Positions 16,765 through 25,440 of a stretch of DNA of 64,000 nucleotides are shown piece after piece (position 1 is the stretch's first letter; each line of letters begins with the position of its first letter). The position numbers were made by a program, and so were the translations under genes. The notes under the pieces are model-generated. The model saw only the letters and a list, made by a program, of their open reading frames with translations. It was not told the origin of the DNA and did no database searches. The stretch comes from Pilimelia anulata (GTDB taxonomy: Bacteria; Actinomycetota; Actinomycetes; Mycobacteriales; Micromonosporaceae). Location of the stretch: NCBI RefSeq assembly GCF_014647895.1, contig NZ_BMQB01000003.1:486487-550486 (forward strand), read 5' to 3'.

Positions 16765-18006
16765 GTGAGCGTCGACACCATGCCGAGCGAGGAACTGCAT
16801 ACCGCGATGGTCGACCAGCTCGTCTCCGATCACGGAGACAAGGGGCTAACGATGCGGCCCGAGGTGGAGGCCGCGTTGCGCGCCGTCCCCCGCCACCTGT
16901 TCACCCCGGACGCCCCGCTGACCGTGGCGTACCGCGCCGATGAGGCGGTGGTCACCAAGCGGCGCGGCGACGAGGCGCTCAGCTCGGTGTCGGCGCCGTG
17001 GCTAATCGCGGAGATGCTCGGTCAAGCCGCCGACGCGGTCGACGGTGGACTGTGCGGCAGGCACGTGCTGGAGATCGGCTCCGGCGGCTACAACGCGGCC
17101 CTGCTGTCCGAGTTGGTCGGGCCGGCGGGATCGGTGACGACGGTGGACATTGACAGCGACGTCACTGACCGCGCCACGGCCTGCCTGGCCGCGGCTGGCT
17201 ACGACGACGTGCGCGTGGTGTGCGCCGACGCCGAGCAGCCGATCGCGGACGGCCGCCTCTACGACCTGATCATCGTGACGGTCGGGGCGTGGGACGTCTC
17301 TCCGGCGTGGACCGCACAGCTCGCCGAGAACGGCACGCTGGTGGTGCCGCTGCGCACCTTCGGGATGACCCGCTCGTGGGCGCTGCGCCGCACCGGTGAC
17401 CGGCTGACCAGCCAGAGTCAGCGGCTGTGCGGGTTCGTGTCCATGCAGGGCGCCGGCGCCCACGAGATGCGCTTCGTCGACATCGCCCAGGGCGTGCATC
17501 TGCGGCTGGACGAGCTCGGCCAGCAGATCGACACCGAGGCCGTCGGCGCGTTGCTGGCGCAGCCGCCGGTGCAGGAGTGGGCGGGGGCGAGCCTGCCGGC
17601 GCGCACGGTCCTGGCCGACCTGGACATGTGGCTGGCCGCCCGCACCACCGATGACGGGCAGCAGTTCGTGGTGCTCACTGCGCAGCAGGAGGCGATCGAC
17701 GCCGGCCGCGTCGCCCCGGCGTGGCGGTTCGGCACGCCCGCTGCCCTGGCAGAGGGCACCTTCTGCTACCGGTCGGACCTGAGCTGGAGCGGTGACCTGT
17801 TCGACGTGGGCGCCCGCGCGCACGGGCCTGCCGCTGGCGCGGCGGCCGGGCGAATGGTGGAGCAGATGCGGGCGTGGCTGGAGGCCGGAACGCCCTCGCC
17901 GGTGCTGCATGTCGCGCCCGTTGGTACTCCCGACGGCGATCTGCCGGCCGGGACGGTGCTGGACAAGCGGCACGGCCGCATTGTCCTCGCCTTCAACCCT
18001 TCATAG
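16765..18006 (+). CDS. FxLD-system methyltransferase (PIMT-like, copy 2)
   Basis: GTG 16765 lies 10 nt behind AGGAG (16750-16754); an in-frame ATG at 16744 is an alternative. The protein has 413 residues. Residues ~30-230 are the PIMT-like SAM domain: LRAVPRHLFTPD, VLEIGSGGYNAALLSELVG (motif I), VTTVDIDSDVTDRA and LAENGTLVVPLRT. The remaining ~180 residues form the accessory domain specific to lanthipeptide-associated homologues. Related enzymes methylate an Asp side chain of the peptide; the ester then collapses to an aspartimide or isoaspartate. The next gene is the FxLD precursor, whose core contains two Asp-Gly pairs (residues 32-33 and 49-50), the most favourable sequence for this chemistry. 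Confidence 0.9.
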   Translation: MSVDTMPSEELHTAMVDQLVSDHGDKGLTMRPEVEAALRAVPRHLFTPDAPLTVAYRADEAVVTKRRGDEALSSVSAPWLIAEMLGQAADAVDGGLCGRHVLEIGSGGYNAALLSELVGPAGSVTTVDIDSDVTDRATACLAAAGYDDVRVVCADAEQPIADGRLYDLIIVTVGAWDVSPAWTAQLAENGTLVVPLRTFGMTRSWALRRTGDRLTSQSQRLCGFVSMQGAGAHEMRFVDIAQGVHLRLDELGQQIDTEAVGALLAQPPVQEWAGASLPARTVLADLDMWLAARTTDDGQQFVVLTAQQEAIDAGRVAPAWRFGTPAALAEGTFCYRSDLSWSGDLFDVGARAHGPAAGAAAGRMVEQMRAWLEAGTPSPVLHVAPVGTPDGDLPAGTVLDKRHGRIVLAFNPS

Positions 18007-18018
18007 AGAGGCAAGCCC

Positions 18019-18177
18019 ATGAGCGACACCAACATGGAAGACGAGTTCGTCCTCGACGTCAGCTTGGTCGACGCCGGCCCCGCCGCCAGCGGCTACTCCA
18101 CGAACACCAGTGACGGCTGCGGGTCGGGCAACACCGGCTCCAACGCCTGCACCACCCGCTGCGACGGCGGCAACTGA
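18019..18177 (+). CDS. FxLD-family lanthipeptide precursor
   Basis: ATG 18019 follows AGAGAGG; 52 residues. The acidic leader MSDTNMEDEFVLDVSLVDAG carries the diagnostic FxLD motif at residues 10-13 (FVLD), the recognition site for the LanB enzyme. The core is rich in Ser, Thr, Gly and Asn with three cysteines (C34, C44, C48) and at least eight Ser/Thr available for dehydration. SDGC and RCDGGN contain Asp-Gly pairs suited to isoaspartate/aspartimide formation by the neighbouring methyltransferase. The cleavage site is not obvious; GPAA around residues 20-23 is possible. The protein is too short for length-based gene callers, but motif and context make it secure. Confidence 0.93.
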   Translation: MSDTNMEDEFVLDVSLVDAGPAASGYSTNTSDGCGSGNTGSNACTTRCDGGN

Positions 18178-18195
18178 CCCCCCAGCCCTCCTATC

Positions 18196-18225
18196 GGGTC
18201 CGGCGCCCGCGGTGGCGCCGGACCC
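18196..18225 (+). terminator. Attenuator-like hairpin between precursor and dehydratase genes
   Basis: GGGTCCGGCGCC (18196-18207) and GGCGCCGGACCC (18214-18225) form a perfect 12-bp stem with a 6-nt loop, starting 19 nt after the precursor stop and ending 23 nt before the LanB start. Such intercistronic hairpins usually allow excess precursor transcript over enzyme transcript or protect the precursor mRNA 3' end. Confidence 0.6.
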
Positions 18226-18248
18226 GCCGACCCCCTGGTGGTGCAAGC

Positions 18249-20987
18249 GTGATTCCCGCGGCCGGTGCGGCGTTGATCCGAGTCGCCTCCTATCCCAACG
18301 ATCTAGTCCTGCCCGTCTTGCCGGACCCGGCCTCCGACGGGCCGGACGAGTGGCGCACCTGGCTCGCCGCGGCGTGGGGATTGCCGCGGTTCGCGGCGGC
18401 GGTGACCTCCGCATCGCCGGACCTGGCAGCGCGAATCACTCGGGTGCTGTCCGGCGAGCCGATCGAGGAGCAGCGGCTGCGCCGCCTCGTGGGTACGGCG
18501 GTCAGGTATCTGCTGCGGTGGACCACCCGCGCGACCCCGTTCGGCACCTTCGCCGGAGTGGCCCCGGTGAACTTCGGTACCCGCGCGAGCGCCCGGGTGG
18601 GCGACGCCCATCGGCCGGTGGCGCGCCCGGACGGCGAAGTCATCGCCGAGCACACCGCGCGCGCAGAACAAGACCTCGCCGCGTTGCGCGCCGCCGCGGT
18701 GCTGACCAATGCTCTCGGATTCGAGCGCGCCGGGCGGTGGGTGCTGCCGTGCGCCCGCACTGAGGGTGACAGGCGGTGGGATGTCGAGGTCCGCCTCACC
18801 GGCCCGGTCCGGGCCGCGATCGAGGCGGCGCGGACGCCGGTCGGGTTCGCCGACCTCGCCGCGAAGATCGCCGGACCTGCCGATGTCGCCAGGGCTGAGC
18901 GGCTGCTGGCCGAGCTAGTGAAGACCGGGGTGCTGCTGTCGGCGCTGCGGCCGGCGATGGTCACCGACCCGGCCGGCTACGCAGCGGACGGCGGCACGAC
19001 GCGTGATCCCGGCGCGCGAGTCGCGGTCGACCTGCGGGCCGATGTCGAGGTGACGCTTCCCCCGGCGGTCCTGCGCGAGGCCGGGCGGGCCGCGGCGACG
19101 CTGGTGGCGGTCGCGCCGCCGATGCCGGGCTGGGTCGATTACCACCGGGCGTTTATCGAACGGTGGGGGCCGGGAGCGGCCGTGCCCCTGCCCGACGTGC
19201 TCAGCGTGCTCGGGTTCCCGGCCGGCTTCCGGGGATCGACGCGCCGTGCCCCCGTGGGGTTCACCGGCCGGGATCGTCTGCTCGGACAGCTCGCGCAGCA
19301 GTCCGCGCTCGACGGGTGCGCCGAGGTGGCCATGGACGACGCGCTGATCGAGCGGCTGCGCGGCGATGACGTCTGGCCGCCGGTGCCGCACACCGAGCTG
19401 CGGTTCGCCCTCGCCGCCGACACCGTGCGGGATCTGGACCGCGGCGAATTCGTCCTGACGGTGCTCAGCGGCTCCCGGCACGCGGCGGTCTCCGCGGGCC
19501 GGTTCCTGCACCTGCTCACGCCCGCCGAGTTCGCCTCGTTCCAGCGGGTCTACCACGATCTGCCGGCGACCCTGCCCGGCGCGGCCATGGTCCAGCTGTC
19601 CGGCCCTCCGCTGGACGCCCGCCTCGCGGCCCTGGCCCGTATGCCGGAGCTGCTGCCGGTGCTCCCGGTCGGCGACTTCCATCTTGCGCCGCCGTGGACC
19701 GTGGAGGATCTGGCGGTCACTGGGGATGGCCGGCGGCTGTGGCTGGTGTCCCGGAGCACCGGCCAGCCGGTCGAGCCGTTGTTGTGCAACAGCGTTCTCC
19801 TGCCTCTTCAGCAGCCGCTGATGCGGTTCCTGGCCGAGATCTGGACCGCCTACAACGCGCCGTGCACCCGGTTCGACTGGGGGCACGCCGCGGGCCTGCC
19901 GTTCCTACCCCGCCTGCGGCGCGGACGCAGCATCCTGCACCCAGCCCGCTGGATCATCGAGCCCACCGCCCTGCCCGCCCGGAGCGCCGGATGGCCGCAG
20001 TGGCGCGACGGCTGGCAGCGCCACCGTTACCAGCGCCTCATCCCGCAGCACGTCCTCATCGGGGGAGACGACGTACAACTGCGCCTCGACCTGGACGAGC
20101 CCGCGCACCTGGCAGTCCTGCGCGAGCACCTCGACCGGCACGGCCGCACCGTACTCACCGAAGCGCCCGGTTCGGCCGGCTGGATAGACAACCGCCCCGC
20201 CGAGCTGATGCTCACCCTCACCGACCCCGCACCCGCCAGCCGACCGCCTCGCCCAGCGCAGCCGGCGAGCACCGTCGGGCACCTACCCGGCCGGTCACGG
20301 TGGCTGGAAGCCCGCCTCTACGGCCGGTGCGACGCCATCCTGGCCGATCTTGCCGAACGCCCCGCGGACCACCTGCCGCCGGGCTGGTGGTTCCTGCGCT
20401 ACCCCGAGCCCGAACCCCACCTGCGGCTGCGCATCCCGCTCGCGCACGTCGACCGGTTCGCAGACACCGCCGGCCACCTCGCCGGCTGGGTAGAGGAACT
20501 CCACGGCCAGGCAGTCGTGCGCGACTACAGCCTGCACCCGTACCGGCCGGAGACCCGCCACGGCACCGGCAGCACCCTGGCGGCGGCCGAGGCAGTGTTC
20601 GCCGCCGACTCCCGTACCGCGCTGCGCCGGCCGACCGGCGACCGGCAGGCCACCACCGCCGCCAGCATGATCACCATCGCCGACGGGTTCACCAGCGACG
20701 GCCTGCGCTGGCTGACCACGCACGTCCCCCGGCACGCCGGGCGGCGGCTTGATCCCGCCCAGCTCGACGTCGCTGGAGTCCCGTTCCACGACGAGCGCCT
20801 GGCGGCAGCGTTGTCGCGGTATCGAACCCTGGTCGAGGCGGACGGGCTCAACCCCGACCAGGTACTCGGCGATCTCCTTCACCTGCACCACGCCCGCATG
20901 ATCGGCGTCGACACCGCATCCGAGCAGCACTGCCTGCGCCTGGCCCGCACCGTCGCCCACACCGCCCGCGCCAGGCAGACAGCATGA
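18249..20987 (+). CDS. Full-length class I lanthipeptide dehydratase (LanB)
   Basis: GTG 18249; 912 residues, the usual length for glutamyl-tRNA-dependent LanB. The N-terminal glutamylation domain includes RYLLRWTTRATPFGTFAGVA near residue 95 (the conserved R-x-TPFG-x-F block). The C-terminal elimination (SpaB_C / thiopeptide-type) domain begins near residue 690 with SRWLEARLYGRCDAILADLA and continues with PPGWWFLRYPEPEPHLRLRI. It transfers Glu from Glu-tRNA to Ser/Thr of the FxLD core and eliminates it to Dha/Dhb. Its stop overlaps the LanC start (ATGA at 20984-20987). Confidence 0.95.
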   Translation: MIPAAGAALIRVASYPNDLVLPVLPDPASDGPDEWRTWLAAAWGLPRFAAAVTSASPDLAARITRVLSGEPIEEQRLRRLVGTAVRYLLRWTTRATPFGTFAGVAPVNFGTRASARVGDAHRPVARPDGEVIAEHTARAEQDLAALRAAAVLTNALGFERAGRWVLPCARTEGDRRWDVEVRLTGPVRAAIEAARTPVGFADLAAKIAGPADVARAERLLAELVKTGVLLSALRPAMVTDPAGYAADGGTTRDPGARVAVDLRADVEVTLPPAVLREAGRAAATLVAVAPPMPGWVDYHRAFIERWGPGAAVPLPDVLSVLGFPAGFRGSTRRAPVGFTGRDRLLGQLAQQSALDGCAEVAMDDALIERLRGDDVWPPVPHTELRFALAADTVRDLDRGEFVLTVLSGSRHAAVSAGRFLHLLTPAEFASFQRVYHDLPATLPGAAMVQLSGPPLDARLAALARMPELLPVLPVGDFHLAPPWTVEDLAVTGDGRRLWLVSRSTGQPVEPLLCNSVLLPLQQPLMRFLAEIWTAYNAPCTRFDWGHAAGLPFLPRLRRGRSILHPARWIIEPTALPARSAGWPQWRDGWQRHRYQRLIPQHVLIGGDDVQLRLDLDEPAHLAVLREHLDRHGRTVLTEAPGSAGWIDNRPAELMLTLTDPAPASRPPRPAQPASTVGHLPGRSRWLEARLYGRCDAILADLAERPADHLPPGWWFLRYPEPEPHLRLRIPLAHVDRFADTAGHLAGWVEELHGQAVVRDYSLHPYRPETRHGTGSTLAAAEAVFAADSRTALRRPTGDRQATTAASMITIADGFTSDGLRWLTTHVPRHAGRRLDPAQLDVAGVPFHDERLAAALSRYRTLVEADGLNPDQVLGDLLHLHHARMIGVDTASEQHCLRLARTVAHTARARQTA

Positions 20988-22060
20988 GCGCGGGGCAGTC
21001 ACTCGCCGAGGGCGCGGCCGGCATCGCCCTGCTGCACCTGGAAACCGGCAACTGGCCCGCAGCGCGCGAAGCACTGCAGCAGGCCACCGCGGGCGGCGTC
21101 AGCATCGCCGGCGGCGCGAGCCTGTTCTACGGCGCCCCCGCGCTCGCGTTCGTCCTCGCCGCCGCCGACCACCCCGGCCTCGCCCGTGCCAAGGCCCTCA
21201 CCGCCGAGGGCACCGCCACGGTCACCCGGAACCGGCTGGACGCCGCCCACCGCCGCATCGACCGCGGCGCGCTGCCGCACTTCGCCGAGTACGACCTGAT
21301 CCGCGGACTGACCGGCGTCGGCGTCGCCCTACGCCAGCTCGCCGACCACGAGCTGCTCCGCGACGTCCTGGAGTACCTCGTCCGGCTCACCGAACCCCAA
21401 GGCGATCTACCCGGCTGGTGGTGCTGGAACAGCCCCGACCGCGACCAACCGCCACCAGTAGGCGGCCACGCCAACCACGGCATGGCCCACGGCATCACCG
21501 GACCGCTGGCGCTACTCGCACTCACACTGCGCGATGGCATCACCGTCAACGGCCAGAACGAGGCGATCCGGCGGATCTGCCAATGGCTCGACACCTGGCA
21601 GCAGAACACCGACGGCGCGATCTGGTGGCCGCAAACCCTCACCCTCACCGACCTGGACCGTGGCGCCCCGACCCAGCAGACGCCGCTGCGACCGTCCTGG
21701 TGCTACGGCACCCCCGGCATCGCCCGCGCCCAACAGCTCGCCGCGCGGGCCCTGCACGACCTCGACCGGCAACACAGCGCCGAGGCGGCATTCGTCCGCT
21801 GCGTCACCGACCCTGACCAGACCGGCCGGCTCGGCGAGCGCGGCCTGTGCCACGGCACCGCAGGACTCGTGGCCACCGCAAGGCGCATCGCCGTCGACGC
21901 GCTCACCCCGACACCCCTCGACGCCGTCGCGGCCTCCCACCGGCAGTCCTCCGATGGGTTCGGTGAAGCCGAGGGGCTTCTGACCGGAGGCACCGGAGCC
22001 GTCCTCGCCACCCTCGGCACCACCGCAACCTCCTGGGACGCCTGCCTCCTCATCGCCTGA
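20984..22060 (+). CDS. Lanthionine cyclase (LanC)
   Basis: ATG 20984 overlaps the LanB stop; 358 residues. The double alpha-toroid signature is clear. Zinc ligands are C240 (RPSWCYGTPG) and C289-H290 (RGLCHGTAG). The catalytic histidine region is NHGMAHGITGP near residue 169. The N-terminal repeat LAEGAAGIALLHL and the C-terminal GFGEAEGLLTGGTGAVLATL are the outer and last toroid repeats. It adds the three core cysteines of the FxLD peptide to Dha/Dhb to give (methyl)lanthionine rings. Confidence 0.94.
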   Translation: MSAGQSLAEGAAGIALLHLETGNWPAAREALQQATAGGVSIAGGASLFYGAPALAFVLAAADHPGLARAKALTAEGTATVTRNRLDAAHRRIDRGALPHFAEYDLIRGLTGVGVALRQLADHELLRDVLEYLVRLTEPQGDLPGWWCWNSPDRDQPPPVGGHANHGMAHGITGPLALLALTLRDGITVNGQNEAIRRICQWLDTWQQNTDGAIWWPQTLTLTDLDRGAPTQQTPLRPSWCYGTPGIARAQQLAARALHDLDRQHSAEAAFVRCVTDPDQTGRLGERGLCHGTAGLVATARRIAVDALTPTPLDAVAASHRQSSDGFGEAEGLLTGGTGAVLATLGTTATSWDACLLIA

Positions 22061-22076
22061 CGCGAAAGGGTCCACC

Positions 22077-22835
22077 ATGGACGACAGCCCCTGGCAACAG
22101 ATCAACATCAACTACCCCGGCCAGGACGCACACGAGCGCGCACTCCGGGCGATCGAACACCTGAACCGAGTCCTCCCGGCCGCCGAGTCCAGCGGGTTGA
22201 TCACCTCGTGGTGGTACATCCGCAAAGGCGCCTGGCGCATCCGCTACCTACCCACCGACCAGCAGCGCAGCCGACAGCTAGCGAAGGAGCTGATCACCGA
22301 CGGGGTGAGCTGGACCGCCGACATCTACGAACCCGAGACCCACGCGTTCGGCGGAACCGAGGCGATGACAACCTCGCACGCGCTGTTCAGCTACGACAGC
22401 TATCACCTCCTGCCCTACCTCCGCCAACATCCCACCGACCGGCGAGAACGCTCATTGATCCTGTGTGCGGCACTCATGCGTGGCGCGGGACTCGATCTCA
22501 ACGAGCAAGGCGATGTGTGGGCACGAGTCGTCGAACACCGCGCCGAGCACCTCACGCAGCCGCCCGACAGCCACACGTGGGAAGGCTTCACCAAGAGTGT
22601 CGGCCAACTTCTCACCGGCACCGCCCGCAGCACCGACGAATGGCACGCCGCATTCGCCAACGCAGGCACGATCCTCCAGCTCACCCGTGAAGCGGGCAGG
22701 CTCACACGCGGCCTCCGCGCCGTCCTCGCACTACACGTGATCTTCCACTGGAACCGGCTCGGGCTCGCCGCCACCACCCAGGCCACCCTCGCCCAGGCCG
22801 CGCGCGAAGCGACTTTCGGAAGCGATCGCCCATGA
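22077..22835 (+). CDS. Standalone thiopeptide-type bacteriocin biosynthesis protein (SpaB_C-like)
   Basis: ATG 22077 follows GAAAGG; 252 residues. The opening WQQININYPGQDAHERALRA and WWYIRKGAWRIRYLPTDQQR, then TSHALFSYDSYHLLPYLRQ, match the domain that closes LanB proteins and stands alone in thiopeptide pathways, where it eliminates glutamate or performs the aza-[4+2] reaction. Because the preceding LanB already carries this domain, the cluster has two. The extra copy may do a different, later reaction on the FxLD peptide (for example Dha/Dhb-dependent N-terminal chemistry) or be a recruited helper. Placed last in the operon, 16 nt after LanC. Confidence 0.85.
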   Translation: MDDSPWQQININYPGQDAHERALRAIEHLNRVLPAAESSGLITSWWYIRKGAWRIRYLPTDQQRSRQLAKELITDGVSWTADIYEPETHAFGGTEAMTTSHALFSYDSYHLLPYLRQHPTDRRERSLILCAALMRGAGLDLNEQGDVWARVVEHRAEHLTQPPDSHTWEGFTKSVGQLLTGTARSTDEWHAAFANAGTILQLTREAGRLTRGLRAVLALHVIFHWNRLGLAATTQATLAQAAREATFGSDRP

Positions 22836-23170
22836 GGTATCCGGCCCGGTAAGCGCGACCGCACACCGGAGCGACAAGGCATGGTGGGCAGGGTCTTCCG
22901 CCGATCGCCCGGCGTAGGCGCGTGGACACTCCCTCTGCCCGTTCGTGCACCAACGCGGACATGCCCGCAGCTCTGGTATTCGCTAACCCGGCCGCATTCC
23001 AGATGCGGAGCGCGCATGTTCGGCGGCATGAGAGTGCTCCCGAGGGCTGTCCCTGCGGTCCCACCTGACACCCTCGGCGCAATTGCTACTTCAACCACCC
23101 TTGAAAGGTAGTGCGGTTAGCCTGAACTGGGTATTCGACGCCGCTGTGTGAGAACTCAACCGGGGGATCA
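22836..23170. other. Intergenic region with composition change, no convincing gene
   Basis: 335 bp between the lanthipeptide operon and the SIR2-like gene. A 76-codon frame (22881-23111) has no recognisable features and is not supported. From about 23080 the sequence becomes less GC-rich than the RiPP operon, and the change continues into the next gene, so this looks like a boundary of a separately acquired segment. No terminator stem comparable to those elsewhere was seen. Confidence 0.5.
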
Positions 23171-24253
23171 ATGAGGACTGCGCTGATCGGCAATGGGCTA
23201 TCTGTCGCGCACAACCAAGATCTCAGCTCCTCGAAACTGTTCGAGGAATTGAAGTCCAGGTTTTCGTCGGTGAGCGCGCCCGACACCACCGAGGCCGCCT
23301 TTAAGAAGTTGGCAACATCCCTAGACCCAGGAACAGGATACGATCTTGAGAACCTCATCGGCCCCTTGGACATACTCGACGGGGCGATGTCCGCTCTCGA
23401 GGATTTAACCGCCCTAACCGATGGCCTGGGGCCTAGCCTGTCCGACTCCGTGGCGGAGACGAGGGCCGTAACAAAACAACTATATCGACATGGCGTAAGC
23501 CATGTCCTTGAGTTAATTGCCGAGCGCTCGCTAGGGCACGGTACCGACCACGCGAAGGCTCTTTGCGCAAGGGTCGCCCAACTTGGTGACGCCTGGTGCC
23601 TCGCGACGTTGAACTATGATGGGATCCTGGTATCGGCCGCATTGGAGGTTTTGAAGGGGAATATCGCAGACCTTGCCGATGGGCGCCCGGCGGCGGAATT
23701 CAAGATCGATGTCGTGCCAGGCGGACCCATCATCACTGGAAATCGTCTTAGAACGGTCGCGGACTTGCCATGCATCTACTCGGTGGTGAACCTGCACGGC
23801 TCGCTCGGATGGCTTCGAAGCGGCAGTGATCACGTGAAGTTTCAGATCGATGCGCTTCGCGGCGCCGGATACTGGAGCGCTTGGCGCGAGGACCGGACGC
23901 AATGGGCGCCCTCCGTGATTTTGACAAACCAAGCAGCAAAGGGTCGACTGATACGCGAGTATCCGTTCAGGTTCGCCTACTCGTATTTCTTCGACCGGCT
24001 CGTGGAGTCGAAACATTGGTACATCATTGGCTATGGATTTGGGGATAGGGTCCTCAATGAAGTTCTGCGACGTGTGGCGAGGACCGCTTTTCCTTCGGCA
24101 CGGAAATGCTACGTGGTAACCAAGGAGGGGAGCCCGGATCCTGCAATGATCCTCGACGTTCTTGGCGTTGACCTGATGCGGAATACCACTATATGCGATC
24201 ATGGGATGCCGGCCGCCATCGATTGTGTTCACTCACCCGGGCACTTCACCTAG
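23171..24253 (+). CDS. SIR2-like domain protein, probable NAD-consuming defence effector
   Basis: ATG 23171; 360 residues. SIR2-type NAD-site elements appear in order: LIGNGLSVAH (residues 5-14), WCLATLNYDGILVSAALE (about 140-158), VVNLHGSLGWL (about 213-223) and YIIGYGFGDRVLNEVL (about 285-300). This set characterises the SIR2-like/DUF4917-type proteins of prokaryotic immunity, several of which degrade NAD+ on phage infection. No second domain for sensing is visible, so it may act alone or with an unlinked partner. Codon use is markedly less GC-biased than the lanthipeptide genes before it, a sign of horizontal transfer. A short AT-rich stretch follows the stop (24254-24300). Confidence 0.75.
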   Translation: MRTALIGNGLSVAHNQDLSSSKLFEELKSRFSSVSAPDTTEAAFKKLATSLDPGTGYDLENLIGPLDILDGAMSALEDLTALTDGLGPSLSDSVAETRAVTKQLYRHGVSHVLELIAERSLGHGTDHAKALCARVAQLGDAWCLATLNYDGILVSAALEVLKGNIADLADGRPAAEFKIDVVPGGPIITGNRLRTVADLPCIYSVVNLHGSLGWLRSGSDHVKFQIDALRGAGYWSAWREDRTQWAPSVILTNQAAKGRLIREYPFRFAYSYFFDRLVESKHWYIIGYGFGDRVLNEVLRRVARTAFPSARKCYVVTKEGSPDPAMILDVLGVDLMRNTTICDHGMPAAIDCVHSPGHFT

Positions 24254-24354
24254 GCTCCCCCAGCGACTTCGACAATTTAACTATAGTAGTGAGACCCCCT
24301 TACTCAATTCGGCAGATCAGCGCGATCACCAGGCTCGACGGCGCCGGGCGCTGA

Positions 24355-25410
24355 TTAGGCGACCGGGCTGCGCAATGTGTCGGGCACCTGCGGGAGCCAG
24401 GACACGGCGTCGCCACGGAAGGACTGGTTGACGGGCAGCAGCGCGGGATCGTCCTGCTGGTCCAACGCGGTCACGTTGATCCCGATGGTGCTGTCGCCGT
24501 AGTCGAGCGCGCCGATGTGGCTTCCGCAGGTCGGACAGAAGCCCCTCTTGGTCCTTGCGGGGAAGGTGTCGAACCACGTCGGCTCGCCGCCTTCACCGAT
24601 CCAGCGCAGCCCGGTCAGTGGGAATCCGACCCAGGACTGCAGCGGCCCGCCGGCACGTTTCTGGCAGTGCGGGCAGCTGCACACGTGCGGGTAGTCCGGC
24701 TTCCCGGCCACCGTGAACCGGATCTTGCCGCACAGGCAGCCGCCCGAGCGGGCCTCGTCGTTGACGGCGGTGTTGGTCATCGGAGTGGATCCCTTCAACA
24801 GCCTTGCAATCGTCGGGTGCTTCGCGGCGAAAGCGAGCGCGCCCTGGAGCTTGGCGACGAAACGCGGAATGTGCGGGTCAGACTCGTCGGTCGCCCACGC
24901 GGCGATTTCGTCGAGGGTGAACCAGGCCGTTTGCGCGAACTCGTTCGGGTCGCCGGTCATCGGCGTATCGCGGTCGCCGGTTAGGACGAACCACATGGTG
25001 ACATCGATGTGGGAGCCGGGACCGCGGGTGCGGGTGACCGACAAGAACAGCGGCTGCCCGTCGCTGAGCGCGGGGTGGAAATGCGCGTCGATGCCCAGCT
25101 CCTCGGTCGCTTCCCGAACCGCGGCGGCGGCGGGGTCTTCGTCGGGGTCGACGTGCCCGCCTGGCGGCAGCCAGCATCCGGCCTTGACGTGGTCGACCAG
25201 TAGGACGCTGCACGTGGGCTCGTCGATCAGCACGAAGTACACCGCGAGGTGCTTGGCCGGCACGTCCGGCTTCGCCGTGCGGAACAGCGGGGCGCCGGAG
25301 GCGACCCAGGCCAGGATGTCGGCCCGATCCTGCTCCTCGCGTTCGTCCATCGGCACGATGCCGGTGGCGAGGTCAGTGATGCGCTGCCTGGCGGGCGCGG
25401 CGGTCGGCAT
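24355..25410 (-). CDS. NUDIX hydrolase - GFA-domain fusion
   Basis: ATG 25410 is preferred (GGAG six nt upstream); an ATG at 25422 would add four residues. The ~350-residue protein has two domains. Residues ~45-205 are a NUDIX hydrolase with box GGHVDPDEDPAAAAVREATEELGID, acting on a nucleotide or related diphosphate. Residues ~215-350 are a GFA/CENP-V-like zinc domain: GGCLCGKIRF, CSCPHCQKRAG, RGFCPTCGSHIG. GFA members include glutathione-dependent formaldehyde-activating enzymes. A linker with an internal ATG (MTNTAVNDEARSGGC) suggests that two genes fused, and possibly a second initiation. The combination is unusual. It follows the ABC exporter gene by 30 nt in the same orientation. Confidence 0.8.
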   Translation of the reverse strand: MPTAAPARQRITDLATGIVPMDEREEQDRADILAWVASGAPLFRTAKPDVPAKHLAVYFVLIDEPTCSVLLVDHVKAGCWLPPGGHVDPDEDPAAAAVREATEELGIDAHFHPALSDGQPLFLSVTRTRGPGSHIDVTMWFVLTGDRDTPMTGDPNEFAQTAWFTLDEIAAWATDESDPHIPRFVAKLQGALAFAAKHPTIARLLKGSTPMTNTAVNDEARSGGCLCGKIRFTVAGKPDYPHVCSCPHCQKRAGGPLQSWVGFPLTGLRWIGEGGEPTWFDTFPARTKRGFCPTCGSHIGALDYGDSTIGINVTALDQQDDPALLPVNQSFRGDAVSWLPQVPDTLRSPVA

Positions 25411-25440
25411 CTCTATCTCCATCTCCGGAGGGCGCGGTTG

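Noticed and set aside
17002..17973. Minus-strand frame opposite the second FxLD methyltransferase
   Set aside because: Arginine/histidine-rich shadow of a well supported methyltransferase.
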